DNA of 50,367 nucleotides, from assembly GCA_017470525.1 (NCBI GenBank), contig JAFUYM010000028.1:1-50367 (forward strand). The letters are read 5' to 3'. Of this stretch, positions 8,199-17,543 are shown piece after piece. The notes below the pieces were generated by a model. The model did no database searches. It was given only the letters and a program-made list of their open reading frames with translations, and was not told where the DNA came from. How positions within the stretch are numbered: the stretch's first letter is position 1; every line of letters begins with the position of its first letter. The DNA is from Bacteroidaceae bacterium. GTDB lineage: Bacteria > Bacteroidota > Bacteroidia > Bacteroidales > Bacteroidaceae. The translations under genes and the position numbers were made by a program.

Positions 8199-9064
8199 CA
8201 GTCTTTCATTCTGAACACGCGGATGCCCGTGTGTTTGGGTTGCTTCATTTCGTATTCGTAAAAGGTCTCTTTGCTTAGCAGCACTTTCTTGTAGAGGCTT
8301 GACGCATGCAACAGGTGCAGTCGCCCGTTTTGCCAGAAGGCAATGCCGATGTGACGTGTGTCCGACCCGTCGCTATCTGTCAGCATGGCTACGATGTCGC
8401 CGTCGTGTATCACTCCCAGTGCAGTGCTTTGCTGCCATGACAAATTCTTTTTAGGAATATAGCGGAAGGTTTTTCCTTTGCTCTCGTCTTCCATCTTCTT
8501 GATGATAGGTACAAAATCGGGGTGAATCTTCAGTTGCTTATAGAGTGTGGGGTGGGCTGACATGTAATTGATGCCAATGGTTTGTACGGCTGTGAAGGCT
8601 CCCCATGGTGCAGTCTTCGGACAGATGTCTTCCACGATGCCCAATTGTTCGTTGTCTGCTGCCCACCATGTGAAATAGTGCAACCTTGAGGTGTAGTCAG
8701 TCATATTCCCTCCTCTGAATCGTACCTTTGAGAGGTTTTTGCAATAATCGTCGAAGGTTCGCTTGTCTTGTCGGTCGCACATAGACAAAGCCACTACCGT
8801 CTCCACAAAAGTGGTGCAGTCCAGTTCGTGGAGGTTGACAATGAGGTGCTCTTGGTTCCCTTTTTCCAATGTGTGTGCTACGTAAGGAAGACCCATGAAT
8901 TTCTTGCCAAAATAGAACACGCGATTTTCTGTTCCACGTTCCGTTTGGGCTTCTTTCAGCAGTTGCACCACAAGTGCACTGTCTGCTTTTGTGTATTCCA
9001 CTCCTTGTGCTTGCATGCCCAACCATAGGCATGCTGTCAGCAACAACATGGTCAATCTCTTCAT
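8198..9064 (-). CDS. DUF1460 family secreted protein, NlpC/P60-like amidase fold
   Basis: 288 residues with a signal peptide (MKRLTMLLLTACLWLGMQAQ). The motif HELDCTTFVETV contains a likely catalytic Cys, and a later DTRHIGIAF holds a candidate His, consistent with DUF1460 (N-acetylmuramoyl-L-alanine amidase-like). Probable role in periplasmic cell-wall turnover or peptide recycling. Starts at 9064 and 9070 are both possible; I chose 9064 because AAGAG lies seven bases upstream. Third-to-last gene of the operon. Confidence 0.82.
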   Translation of the reverse strand: MKRLTMLLLTACLWLGMQAQGVEYTKADSALVVQLLKEAQTERGTENRVFYFGKKFMGLPYVAHTLEKGNQEHLIVNLHELDCTTFVETVVALSMCDRQDKRTFDDYCKNLSKVRFRGGNMTDYTSRLHYFTWWAADNEQLGIVEDICPKTAPWGAFTAVQTIGINYMSAHPTLYKQLKIHPDFVPIIKKMEDESKGKTFRYIPKKNLSWQQSTALGVIHDGDIVAMLTDSDGSDTRHIGIAFWQNGRLHLLHASSLYKKVLLSKETFYEYEMKQPKHTGIRVFRMKD

Positions 9065-9074
9065 GTTCATTCTC

Positions 9075-9254
9075 TTACTGATGTTTCCCTTCAGGCTTAT
9101 GCGTTCTTTCCAGTTCTTCCAGTTGGACTGTAATGTCCTTTTTGTTGTCAACAAGGCTCTTCATGAACGTGTTGGCACGGCTGAGCAGTTCGTTGTCGTC
9201 GGAGATGAGCCGAACGAGTCGGTTCAGTTCGTCAAGATTCTGATTATTTGTCAT
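9075..9254 (-). CDS. Small hypothetical protein, 59 residues, first gene of the operon
   Basis: Starts MTNNQNLDELNRLVR and ends TVQLEELERTHKPEGKHQ. It is polar and predicted helical, with a heptad-like leucine pattern and no signal or membrane segment. It begins about 24 bases after a predicted start point and stops 10 bases before the DUF1460 start. An in-frame ATG at 9287 would lie inside the promoter, so 9254 is the likely start. I do not recognise a family. Confidence 0.6.
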   Translation of the reverse strand: MTNNQNLDELNRLVRLISDDNELLSRANTFMKSLVDNKKDITVQLEELERTHKPEGKHQ

Positions 9255-9284
9255 GGGGACGTTTTTTGAGGGTGATTGTGAGTG

Positions 9285-9316
9285 CAAAGATACGATTAAG
9301 TGAGCACAATGCCAAA
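9285..9316 (-). promoter_or_regulatory. Promoter of the four-gene operon 9254-5531
   Basis: Minus strand: TTTG (9313-9316), 20 bases, TATCTTTG (9285-9292). Confidence 0.7.
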
Positions 9317-9387
9317 TGAAAAACAGATTTATTTGAGTTATTCCTTTTTTGAATGCTCTTGTAATGGTAAAACCTGAGTGTCTTTGG

Positions 9388-9537
9388 CTATTCGTTTATG
9401 TAGTTTTTTGTTGACATGTCATAGTACAATGCTTCCAACTCTTGTAAAGTCAGTTTTTCGATGGAATGTTCGATTAACCGAATCAACTCTTCGCGACGGT
9501 ACTCGTCCGACTGGCTGAATGTTCCTGTATGTGTCAT
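9388..9537 (-). CDS. Small hypothetical protein, 49 residues
   Basis: The reading frame starts MTHTGTFSQSDEYRREELIR and ends ALYYDMSTKNYINE. It begins four bases after the stop of the thioesterase gene (TAA, four bases, ATG), which argues for co-translation. The content is helical and charged with no cysteines or membrane segment. Bacteroidota genomes carry many such short helical ORFs of unknown role. The case rests on spacing and composition only. Confidence 0.5.
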   Translation of the reverse strand: MTHTGTFSQSDEYRREELIRLIEHSIEKLTLQELEALYYDMSTKNYINE

Positions 9538-9541
9538 TAAG

Positions 9542-9913
9542 TTATAATTTGGAAAGGAATTTCTCTCTATCTACAATAAATCGGAGGTGTGTGCCTTCTC
9601 CAATCAGCGTTTCACCAGAGTAGGCTGCCACCTTGAACTCTATCTTCTTCCCATCGACTTTGGTCACCTCTGCTTCAGCCCTGACGACATCACCTACTTT
9701 TGAAGGTTTCAGGTGGGAAGAGGCAATTTGCCCCCCGACGGTTGTGCATCCGGTGGGCAGTTCATCTTTCACGGCAAGCATGGCTGCGTTTTCCATCAAT
9801 GCCATCATCATCGGAGTGGCGAGGACAGGCATATCGCCCGACCCGACTTTCATTGTAGTTACAGACGCCGTAACCGTCAACTCACTTGTATATTTCAGTC
9901 CAATTTCAAGCAT
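9542..9913 (-). CDS. FlK-like hotdog-fold thioesterase
   Basis: 123 residues. The sequence LATPMMMALMENAAMLAV with TTVGGQIASSHLKPSKVGD and GEGTHLRFIVD fits the fluoroacetyl-CoA thioesterase-like (FlK) hotdog family: an acidic residue at the start of the central helix and the conserved HL before the second strand. Such proteins hydrolyse small acyl-CoAs; the natural substrate in gut anaerobes is unknown. A TAACTTTG box lies at 9944-9951 on the minus strand. A 49-residue ORF follows four bases later. Confidence 0.8.
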   Translation of the reverse strand: MLEIGLKYTSELTVTASVTTMKVGSGDMPVLATPMMMALMENAAMLAVKDELPTGCTTVGGQIASSHLKPSKVGDVVRAEAEVTKVDGKKIEFKVAAYSGETLIGEGTHLRFIVDREKFLSKL

Positions 9914-9943
9914 AACATGCTAAAACTATCACAAATCTGAGTG

Positions 9944-9951
9944 CAAAGTTA
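9944..9951 (-). promoter_or_regulatory. -7 box TAACTTTG for the thioesterase gene
   Basis: Minus-strand TAACTTTG about 31 bases before the start codon; -33 box weak. A plus-strand TAATTTTG at 9984-9991 in the same gap probably serves the divergent DUF4250 gene. Confidence 0.5.
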
Positions 9952-10024
9952 GTAAAAATACCCTAATTTTCAGTTGAAATGAGTAATTTTGCACTACATT
10001 ATTTAATATAATATCAGTGAAAGT

Positions 10025-10225
10025 ATGGATTTTCTGCCTAAAGACCCTGCCATTTTGGTATCAACGGTCAATATGCTTCTGAGAGATGAGGAGTATGAAA
10101 CACTTGAATCTTTGTGTGATGCTTTCAGCACAGACTCAGATGAAATGAAGGAACGCCTGTTGAAGGAAGGCTTCGTGTATAGTGAACAACAAAAGCAGTT
10201 CAGACCTGTTGGCTACGACAAATGA
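10025..10225 (+). CDS. DUF4250 domain-containing small protein
   Basis: 66 residues starting MDFLPKDPAILVSTVNMLLRD, the typical opening of DUF4250 proteins (about 60 residues, function unknown). Cytosolic, acidic, two predicted helices. The downstream PNPOx gene starts 41 bases after its stop and probably shares the transcript. Confidence 0.78.
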   Translation: MDFLPKDPAILVSTVNMLLRDEEYETLESLCDAFSTDSDEMKERLLKEGFVYSEQQKQFRPVGYDK

Positions 10226-10266
10226 GAATAGACTTATTGTATTGTATAACTAAACCTGAAACTGAA

Positions 10267-10809
10267 ATGAAGAAGATTTTATTTGTATTCGCAGTGCTGT
10301 GTGCGATGACAGCCTACGGCAAGAACAACCCGACGCAAGTTGAAGAGAACGATGAAACTGTTGCTCAAACTGCAATGGCAATGAACGGTGAACAGACAAA
10401 GCAGGAGAACATGAAAGAAGTACAAGCGTTTCTGAAAGAGTGTGGCGCATTCTTTGTTGCGACAGTTGATGGAGACCAGCCTCGTGTACGTCCTTTTGGC
10501 GTATCTGAAATTATTGATGGTCGTCTTTACATCATGACTGGTAAGGTGAAAGACGTTTACAAGCAGATGGCAAAGAACGGCAAGTTTGAAATCTGTGCCT
10601 TAAAGAAGTCTGGCAGTGAGTGGATGCGTCTGAGCGGAACATTGGTCAATGATGAAACACTGGCTGTCAAGGAGGAATTCTTGAATCGCAATCCCAGTTT
10701 GAAGGGAATGTACAAGGCTGATGATGACAACATGGCAGTGCTATACATCACGAATGCTACAGCCCGTTTCTGCTCATTTGCAGGCCCAGAAAGAAAAGTC
10801 AACTTTTGA
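10267..10809 (+). CDS. Pyridoxamine 5'-phosphate oxidase-like protein with a signal peptide
   Basis: 180 residues. Residues about 50-178 show the split-barrel PNPOx fold: AFFVATVDGDQPRVRPFG, the typical FMN-site strand, followed by YIMTGKVKDVYKQM and MRLSGTLVND. Such proteins bind FMN, F420 or heme. Unusually it begins MKKILFVFAVLCAMTAYG, an apparent signal peptide, then a polar linker rich in E and Q. Most relatives are cytosolic. The ATG at 10267 was preferred over 10222 because it starts the signal peptide. It converges on the TolC gene of the exporter operon, 11 bases away. Confidence 0.8.
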   Translation: MKKILFVFAVLCAMTAYGKNNPTQVEENDETVAQTAMAMNGEQTKQENMKEVQAFLKECGAFFVATVDGDQPRVRPFGVSEIIDGRLYIMTGKVKDVYKQMAKNGKFEICALKKSGSEWMRLSGTLVNDETLAVKEEFLNRNPSLKGMYKADDDNMAVLYITNATARFCSFAGPERKVNF

Positions 10810-10820
10810 GGTTTTAATGG

Positions 10821-12281
10821 CTAATGACGACTTCCGTGTTGGATGACTTGATGATGCTGGTAGTCGTAGAGAGTCAAACGACGCAAATGGTAGTAGGCTA
10901 ACCAGTAGTTTTGCAGACTTGCAATCTGATTCTGACGGGCTGTCTGCCAATGGCTTTGAGCAAGGGAAAGGTCGTAAGCGTCGGCTTGGGCTCTGATAAA
11001 TCGTTGAAGTGTCTGAGCATAAGCATCTTCAGCGATGGTCAAAGCGCGTTGGGCATTCTCCACAATGCTCTGTCGTTCATTGAAGTCCGCAACAGTCAGA
11101 GCCACATCAAGTTCGGTGTCTCTTGCGGTTTCCTGTTCCGCACGTTCAGCAGCCTCTACGGTGCTACGGGCTGCGAAGTAGGCATTCTTGCGTTTTCCCC
11201 AGTCCTTCAGCGGAATAGAGAGGGTGATGCTTGCCATATCCTGTGACAGCAGCCTACGGTAGGCATCTGGAAAGCGGTCTGCCACTTGATTCAGACCGAT
11301 GCTTGCGTCAAGGCTTAAACTCAAATTCTTTTCCACACGGGCTTTTTCTGCATCACGTCGAGCCTCGGCTGTGGTTTGTTGCGATTCGATATACGTAGGA
11401 TTGTTCTCACGGGCATGCTGAATGGCATCGGCTGCATCAATGCGGAGGTTTTGTACAACCGTGGGGATGACAAGGCTGATGTCTGTTCTTCGGTCCATGC
11501 CGAGGTATGTGGCAAGTTCCTGCATCGCGCGTTGGCGAGCCAGTCGGGCATTGGCAAGTGTCGTTTGGGCATTTGTTTTTTCCAGTTCAAGGATGCTCAG
11601 TTCTGCTTTTGGAATGCTGGCGATGCGGAAACGGCGTTCTGCTATGGCATAAATGGTGTCGCATGACTGTAGGTATTCTTCTGCCATGCGCTGCTGGTCT
11701 TGTGCCAATGCAAGTGCAAAAAATCTTTCCACAGCCTCTTCACTGGTGGCTTCGATGTCGTAAGCCAATTCTTTCTCGGCTCGTGCAAGTTTTAGTGGCT
11801 CTATTTTACGTGCCCATTTCAAGGGATTGTAGAACAGTAGTTCTTGTTTGTAACCCACTGCGATTGGAATAGTCATGAATTGCGTTTGGTTATCGTCTCC
11901 GAATGTTCGGAGATAGCCGAGTTGGGTTGAACCGTAGAATTGTCCACCCCAACGTTCCATTGTTTGCGAGGCGGAAATACCCGCTTGGCTATAGAGCATT
12001 CGCTGTTGACGATACACATCAATGTCTTCTGCTGAGAGGTATCGCTGTGTCATGTAGCGTTCGTAATTGACAGGTGTTGATTCGAGTGTGAACTGTGGTT
12101 TACGTGAAGCCTGCCATGAGAGGTAGCCATAACGTGAGGCATCAAAGACACTTTGGTATTTTTGTGCTGCGAGTGAACTGTCAGTTGCCAGTTGCACCGT
12201 TCGGTCAAGGTCGAGCGTTACGCGGTGTTGCGCTGAAGCGGTTGCTGCCACCAGTAAACCGAGAAAAACGATTCGTCTCAT
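10821..12281 (-). CDS. TolC-family outer membrane protein of the NHLM exporter operon
   Basis: 486 residues with a signal peptide (MRRIVFLGLLVAATASAQ). Two long helical repeats match outer-membrane efflux proteins: LARAEKELAYDIEATSEEAVERFFALALAQDQ in the first half and AERAEQETARDTELDVALTVADF in the second, ending with SLQNYWLAYYHLRRLTLYDY. It would supply the outer-membrane duct for the exporter encoded upstream. It starts three bases after the adaptor stop and is last in the six-gene operon. Confidence 0.87.
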   Translation of the reverse strand: MRRIVFLGLLVAATASAQHRVTLDLDRTVQLATDSSLAAQKYQSVFDASRYGYLSWQASRKPQFTLESTPVNYERYMTQRYLSAEDIDVYRQQRMLYSQAGISASQTMERWGGQFYGSTQLGYLRTFGDDNQTQFMTIPIAVGYKQELLFYNPLKWARKIEPLKLARAEKELAYDIEATSEEAVERFFALALAQDQQRMAEEYLQSCDTIYAIAERRFRIASIPKAELSILELEKTNAQTTLANARLARQRAMQELATYLGMDRRTDISLVIPTVVQNLRIDAADAIQHARENNPTYIESQQTTAEARRDAEKARVEKNLSLSLDASIGLNQVADRFPDAYRRLLSQDMASITLSIPLKDWGKRKNAYFAARSTVEAAERAEQETARDTELDVALTVADFNERQSIVENAQRALTIAEDAYAQTLQRFIRAQADAYDLSLAQSHWQTARQNQIASLQNYWLAYYHLRRLTLYDYQHHQVIQHGSRH

Positions 12282-12284
12282 AGG

Positions 12285-13211
12285 CTATTTCAGAATTACT
12301 TCTACATTCATTCCGTCAAATAGTTCTTGCGCACCAGAGAGTCGGGCACAGAGGGTCACAGCACCCTGTTGGTCAACTATTGGATTGATGGCATTGACCA
12401 AGGCTGTGTATTGTATCGATTTATTCGCAACAGGGATGACCAAGAGTTCTGTCCCCACTTCATACCGACAAAGGTCTGCTTCCATCACACGAAACTCTAC
12501 TTCCATATCTCCATTGGCGATTACCCGGCATACGGTCTGACTGGGTTGTGCCAATTGATGTGCCTGAATAGAGAGGTTTGCCACCACGCCATCGAATGGT
12601 GCAGTCAAAACACCGCTGCGAAGTTCATGTTGGGCTGCGGCAAGTTGGGTTCGGGCTGTGGCGAGTCGGTTCTTGGCAAGTGCATAGCCCGACTTTACGT
12701 CAGCGTTATGCCGCACGTTGTCAGGAACGGAGGAATCTTTGTCGGGGTCATATCCCTGCGAGATAATGACATCCTGCATCTGCAGGTGTGCTTGCTCCAT
12801 CTCCAGTTGTGCCTGTTCGATGGCTCGTTGCTGCTGTTCGATAGCATTGCGCAGTTTGAATTGGTCAAGCACCGCAATGGTCTGTCCATGACGGACGTGT
12901 TGCCCATTCTTCACCAGCACCCGCTCGATAGGCAATGCTGTCTCAAACGATAAGTCGGCATAATGAGCGGCAACCACCTTTCCCATCGTTCGTATGATCC
13001 CAGCCATTGGAATGCTGTCAATGGATGGGGAGGGTGCAGGTTCGTTGACGGTGATAGAATCAACTCCATTCATTTGTATGGAGTCATTTTCAGGAGTTTC
13101 CTGCCCATTTTGCCCTTCGCCACAACCTGCCAGCATCATGGTGGCTGACATCATCGCACTGATGGTAAAAGCCATCAGCACCACGGGCGTTATTAAGTTT
13201 CTTTTCTTCAT
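12285..13211 (-). CDS. Periplasmic adaptor (HlyD/RND type), lipoprotein
   Basis: 308 residues with lipobox LAGC after a hydrophobic start (MMSATMMLAGCGEG). A first lipoyl-like half precedes an alpha-helical hairpin (about 120-200, QQQRAIEQAQLEMEQAHLQM), then the second lipoyl half (VLTAPFDGVVANLSI) and a beta-barrel. This is the usual adaptor layout bridging an inner-membrane pump and TolC. It is the second adaptor in the operon, the first being membrane anchored. Substrate unknown. Gaps are 12 bases upstream and three downstream. Confidence 0.85.
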   Translation of the reverse strand: MKKRNLITPVVLMAFTISAMMSATMMLAGCGEGQNGQETPENDSIQMNGVDSITVNEPAPSPSIDSIPMAGIIRTMGKVVAAHYADLSFETALPIERVLVKNGQHVRHGQTIAVLDQFKLRNAIEQQQRAIEQAQLEMEQAHLQMQDVIISQGYDPDKDSSVPDNVRHNADVKSGYALAKNRLATARTQLAAAQHELRSGVLTAPFDGVVANLSIQAHQLAQPSQTVCRVIANGDMEVEFRVMEADLCRYEVGTELLVIPVANKSIQYTALVNAINPIVDQQGAVTLCARLSGAQELFDGMNVEVILK

Positions 13212-13223
13212 ATCGTTGTTCGT

Positions 13224-15392
13224 TTATAATTGCCTTAATGACATCTCATAGAAGAGACCTTTGTTCTCCATCAGTTCCTCGAATGTGCCTTGCTCGGCAA
13301 TCTTGCCTTTGTCAAGCACGATGATGCGGTCGCAATGGCGGATGGTGCTGAGACGGTGAGCAATGACCACGCGGGTGCACATCAGCGAATCGAGGTTTTC
13401 AGACACAGCCTTTTGTGAAATGTTGTCGAGTGCCGAAGTCGCTTCGTCAAAGAAAATGATGTCGGGTTTAGAGATGAGGGCGCGGGCAATGAGGATGCGT
13501 TGCTTCTGTCCACCAGAGAAACCTCCACCTCCTTCGCTGACCACCGTATGCAACCCCATCGGCATACGACGCACATCCTCTTCAAGACAAGCCATCCGAA
13601 GAGCCTCCCACGCATCGTCGTGCGAAGCCCAAGGTGCTGTGATGGTGATGTTATGGAAGAGGTCGCCCGTGAAAAGGCTTCCGCTCTGCAAACAGCAGCC
13701 AATCTTGCGGCGCAATGAGGCTTTGTCCACCTTCGAGAGGTCATAATTGTCGTAGTAAATACCTCCAGAAATCGGCTGTTCAAAACCAAGCAGCAAGCGC
13801 ATGAGAGTCGATTTTCCACAGCCAGACTTTCCGACAATGCCGACATATTCCCCAGGTTCTATTTTCAGGCTGAGGTCGTCGAGAATCATGGGACCATCTT
13901 CTTGATAGCGGAATGATACACCCGACACCTCAATGCCCCCGAAGAGGTCTTCCACCTGTGGAGCCTTGTCTTCCATCTCAGGCACAGCCTCCAGAATGGG
14001 TTGCACAGACTCCAGCAATGGTTGAATCTGTGCCACATTGGGCAAGATGGTGTTTAGTCCTGCCAATGTAGCGGTAATCATGCCAAAGGCAGAACTGAAA
14101 GCGATATAGTCAGAAGGCGATATGCCATTAGAGAGAGTCGTCCAGTAGAGCAACATCATGCCTCCAAGGGAAATAAAGGCTATAAGTGCGGGGTAGAGTC
14201 GTCCCGTGAAAGCAGGGTTATAGATAGGCTGCGCCACGTCACCATAATGGTCGAGCCAGCGAGTGAAGGCTCGATTTTCCGCCCCCGTCAGTTTCAGTTT
14301 CTGAATACCAGCGAACATGTTGTATTCCAATCCGCTAAGTTTTGCAGCACGCTCCGTGTATTTTTGTTGTACACCGACGGTACGTCGATAGTTCAGCATC
14401 AGCACAATCGCCTGTGATAGAATAATCAGCAAAGCAGGTCCAAACAGTTGTTTGCCATAGATATAGACCTGTACGAGGTAAATGGTGGAGAGCATCGCGG
14501 AAAGAAGCGAACCCACCACAGTCTCGTTGACAAGTGATGATAGGGTGGTGATATTATTCAGTTTTGCCGTCAATTCACCACTTGCATTCTTGCTGAAGAA
14601 GTTGGGCGAGAGCAGGAACGTGCGCGCCATCACTGCATTTTGGGTGTGTAGTTCCACGATGTGTTGGATGCGAATGATGTAAAGGTTCCGTGTAAGAGTC
14701 AACATCAGAGTGCCTAAAGTCGCACCAAGCAGCAGACCTGCAATCGGCACCAAGTCGGCAGCATCGCCCGTAGGAATGACAGTGTCGAAGATGAGTTTGT
14801 TAGCCATAGGGGTGAACATGCCGAGCAATATCACCACGAGGGCAGCGGCAAGCAGCAGCAAAGCGTTGGGGCCCGAAACGACACTCCACGCGAAACGCAA
14901 GAAATCGCGAATCTTCAGTGGTCGTAATGGCAAGGCTTTCGTAAAAGTGATGGCTCTGGGTTGTAGTTCTTCTGCCATCTCGCGTTTCCCCACCTTTCGG
15001 ATGGTGCCGTCCGGTTCGCGGTACTGGTAGCCAAGTCCCCAGCCAGTAGGTGTGAGCGCCACGAGTCTTCCGTCCTTAGCGTAGCCAAGCAGTGGACCCA
15101 CACATTCGCGCCACCATTCGTCAGTCAGCAGGATGTCGCGCATCATGATGCCACGTGGTCGCAGGATGCCCGTCAACTGCTCTTCTGGAGACTGCATTCC
15201 GTCATCCTCCAGTTCGTAATCGCTGATGTTGAGAGCATCGAGCACTTGTCGGAGAGCCGAAGCGTTGTCCTGCGGGACGGCGCGTTTCTTCTGTTGCAGC
15301 CCGAGTTTCTCCCCAGTCTTCTCATATACATCGGCGAGTTCGGCTTGTTCCTGCTGCCGCCGTTTCTTGATTTGGTCGATATATACAGCCAT
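13224..15392 (-). CDS. NHLM bacteriocin-type ABC transporter, permease/ATPase subunit without peptidase
   Basis: 722 residues. An N-terminal region of about 160 residues without a peptidase motif (TPTGWGLGYQYREPDG) precedes a six-helix transporter domain (about 165-450) and an ATPase domain: Walker A GKSGCGKST, signature FSGGQKQR, Walker B IIFFDEATSALD, H-loop IAHRLSTIRH. The layout fits the second ABC protein of NHLM (nitrile hydratase leader microcin) export systems. It would pair with the C39-bearing subunit encoded just upstream, three bases away. Confidence 0.85.
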   Translation of the reverse strand: MAVYIDQIKKRRQQEQAELADVYEKTGEKLGLQQKKRAVPQDNASALRQVLDALNISDYELEDDGMQSPEEQLTGILRPRGIMMRDILLTDEWWRECVGPLLGYAKDGRLVALTPTGWGLGYQYREPDGTIRKVGKREMAEELQPRAITFTKALPLRPLKIRDFLRFAWSVVSGPNALLLLAAALVVILLGMFTPMANKLIFDTVIPTGDAADLVPIAGLLLGATLGTLMLTLTRNLYIIRIQHIVELHTQNAVMARTFLLSPNFFSKNASGELTAKLNNITTLSSLVNETVVGSLLSAMLSTIYLVQVYIYGKQLFGPALLIILSQAIVLMLNYRRTVGVQQKYTERAAKLSGLEYNMFAGIQKLKLTGAENRAFTRWLDHYGDVAQPIYNPAFTGRLYPALIAFISLGGMMLLYWTTLSNGISPSDYIAFSSAFGMITATLAGLNTILPNVAQIQPLLESVQPILEAVPEMEDKAPQVEDLFGGIEVSGVSFRYQEDGPMILDDLSLKIEPGEYVGIVGKSGCGKSTLMRLLLGFEQPISGGIYYDNYDLSKVDKASLRRKIGCCLQSGSLFTGDLFHNITITAPWASHDDAWEALRMACLEEDVRRMPMGLHTVVSEGGGGFSGGQKQRILIARALISKPDIIFFDEATSALDNISQKAVSENLDSLMCTRVVIAHRLSTIRHCDRIIVLDKGKIAEQGTFEELMENKGLFYEMSLRQL

Positions 15393-15395
15393 AGT

Positions 15396-17531
15396 CTATT
15401 CCGATTTCATGAGTTCCTGATAGAATCCTTCTTGAGCAATCAACTCTTCGTGTCGCCCACGTTGGAGAATTTTACCTTGGTCCATCACGATGATTTCGTC
15501 ACAATCGCGGATGGTGGAGAGACGGTGTGCAACAATCACTTGGGTGGGTCCCATGCGGCGGATGCTGGTCATGACCTCATCTTCCGTCTTCGGGTCGAGG
15601 GCTGAAGTCGCCTCGTCCATAATGAGGATGGTGGGTTCTTTGGCAAGCGCCGTAGCAATCTCTATGCGCTGCCGCTGACCACCACTGAAGTTCTGTCCTC
15701 CCTTCACAACCTTGGTCGAGAAACCATCTGGACGGCTGACAATGTCTGAGCGTATCTGTGCATCGTTACATGCCATCATCATTGTGAAATCCTCAATGGA
15801 AGGGTCCCACATGCGAATGTTCTGTGCCACGGTGTCATCAAAAAGCACCACATTCTGGTCAATTACTGCCACAGAGTTGGTCAGTTCCTCATTCGATATT
15901 GTTTCGATGGACCTGCCGTCAAAAAGAATCTCACCGCTCCAAGGCTTGTAGAGACCACTGATGAGTTTGGCGAGGGTCGATTTGCCACAACCGCTCGTGC
16001 CGACAAAGGCGACAGAGTGCCCAGGTTCTATCTTTAAGTTGAAATTCTCAATCAGAGGAGGTTGAAGAGGTGAATAACCGAAGGTGACATCCTTCAATTC
16101 CAAAAGACCTCCCAATTTGCCTTCTGCCATACCGCCTCTGTCATCGCGGTGGTCTTCCGGATATTTCATCACATCCTCCACACGCTCCATTTGGCTTCGC
16201 ATCTCAACAATAGACTTTGAGGCATTCACGACCTCGTTCACTGGTGCCATAAACGAGCCCATGAAGCCTTGAAAGGCAATCAGCATACCCACAGTCAATT
16301 CCCCCTTCAGTATCAGATATGCACCAAGCACAAGCACTGATGTATCTACGATGCCATTCGCAAGTACAGGCAATAGCGCCATCTGCGTTTGTTCCTCTGT
16401 GGTTTGTCCGTTTACATTGAACTTATGTGCCCAAAGTCCCGACCAGTACTTGAAGAACCCCGTTTCAGCACCCGCAGCCTTGATGCTCTCCATGTTGTCT
16501 ATACATGAGATGGTGGCTGAAAAATACTGTCCTTCAGACTGCTGCATCGAGCGGATGAGGTTGATGCGCCGCTTTGAAAAATACTGCACAATAGTAAGGT
16601 TGATGACTGCTGCCGACACACCAATAAGTGTCAGCCATACCGAATAGTTCAGCATCAACGTGAGGTAAAGCACCAGCAGCACGATGTTGATGACCTGTGG
16701 GGCAAGTACTTCCACAAGGGAGTGGGTGATGGATTCGTTCAAGTGCATGCGCTGTTGCAAGTCACCGACATTGCGCATGGCAAAGAACGACATGGGCAGT
16801 CGGAGCAAATGCCTCAAATATGCCGTGTTGCCTTTCAGTGCCAAGGCACCAGCCACACGTTTGGCATAGCGGCTTTGCAGCAGTACTGTGACGAATTGAA
16901 AGATTGCCACGCCACCCATGCACACGAAAAACCATGTTTTCCATTCAGCATTTTTCCCTGTTAAAATCTCGTCGAGGAAAATGCGGGTGAACAGAGGGGT
17001 GACCAGTGCAACGAATGCCGCTAACAGGGAGAAAATGAACGTCAGCCAAAATGCTTCAGAGGCACCCTTCAAATTCTTCTTCATGTAGGAGACGATGTTG
17101 GTCTGTTGACCGCAGGGCTTGAATTGCTCCGTCGGCTTGAATGTCAGGCACACACCCGTGAAATGCTTGCGAAACTCCTCCATGGGATATTTCACAGGAC
17201 CCACCCCGGGGTCGTTCAGACAAGCGCGCCCCTTGCGGTCGAAGCCACGAAACACAACGAAGTGCTCAAAGTTCCAATGGATAATAGCAGGCTGATGACC
17301 CTCCAGAGCCTCTGGCGTCACTTTATAACCGTGGGCTTCAAGCCCATAGTTACGTGCAGCCCTTAAAATGCTTTTCGCGCTGCTTCCGTCTCGGCTGACG
17401 CCACAGGCAGCCCGCACTTCTTCCAGTGGTAGCCACTTTTTGTAGTGCGCCAGAATCATCGTCAGCGATGCAGCACCGCATTCTACGGCTTCCATCTGCA
17501 TCACAATTGGCACTTTCGCAACTTTACTCAT
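15396..17531 (-). CDS. NHLM bacteriocin-type ABC transporter with C39 leader peptidase
   Basis: 711 residues. An N-terminal C39 peptidase domain has its full triad: C18 in MEAVECGAAS, H90 in NFEHFVVF and D107 in LNDPGVGP. Transporter helices (about 150-430) and an ATPase domain follow: GTSGCGKST, FSGGQRQRIEIA, ILIMDEATSALD, AHRLSTIRD. C39 domains cut a leader off the substrate peptide, often after a double glycine, during export. The intact triad implies a peptide substrate, but no precursor gene is seen in the window. Confidence 0.9.
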   Translation of the reverse strand: MSKVAKVPIVMQMEAVECGAASLTMILAHYKKWLPLEEVRAACGVSRDGSSAKSILRAARNYGLEAHGYKVTPEALEGHQPAIIHWNFEHFVVFRGFDRKGRACLNDPGVGPVKYPMEEFRKHFTGVCLTFKPTEQFKPCGQQTNIVSYMKKNLKGASEAFWLTFIFSLLAAFVALVTPLFTRIFLDEILTGKNAEWKTWFFVCMGGVAIFQFVTVLLQSRYAKRVAGALALKGNTAYLRHLLRLPMSFFAMRNVGDLQQRMHLNESITHSLVEVLAPQVINIVLLVLYLTLMLNYSVWLTLIGVSAAVINLTIVQYFSKRRINLIRSMQQSEGQYFSATISCIDNMESIKAAGAETGFFKYWSGLWAHKFNVNGQTTEEQTQMALLPVLANGIVDTSVLVLGAYLILKGELTVGMLIAFQGFMGSFMAPVNEVVNASKSIVEMRSQMERVEDVMKYPEDHRDDRGGMAEGKLGGLLELKDVTFGYSPLQPPLIENFNLKIEPGHSVAFVGTSGCGKSTLAKLISGLYKPWSGEILFDGRSIETISNEELTNSVAVIDQNVVLFDDTVAQNIRMWDPSIEDFTMMMACNDAQIRSDIVSRPDGFSTKVVKGGQNFSGGQRQRIEIATALAKEPTILIMDEATSALDPKTEDEVMTSIRRMGPTQVIVAHRLSTIRDCDEIIVMDQGKILQRGRHEELIAQEGFYQELMKSE

Positions 17532-17543
17532 ACGCTTCGCCTC

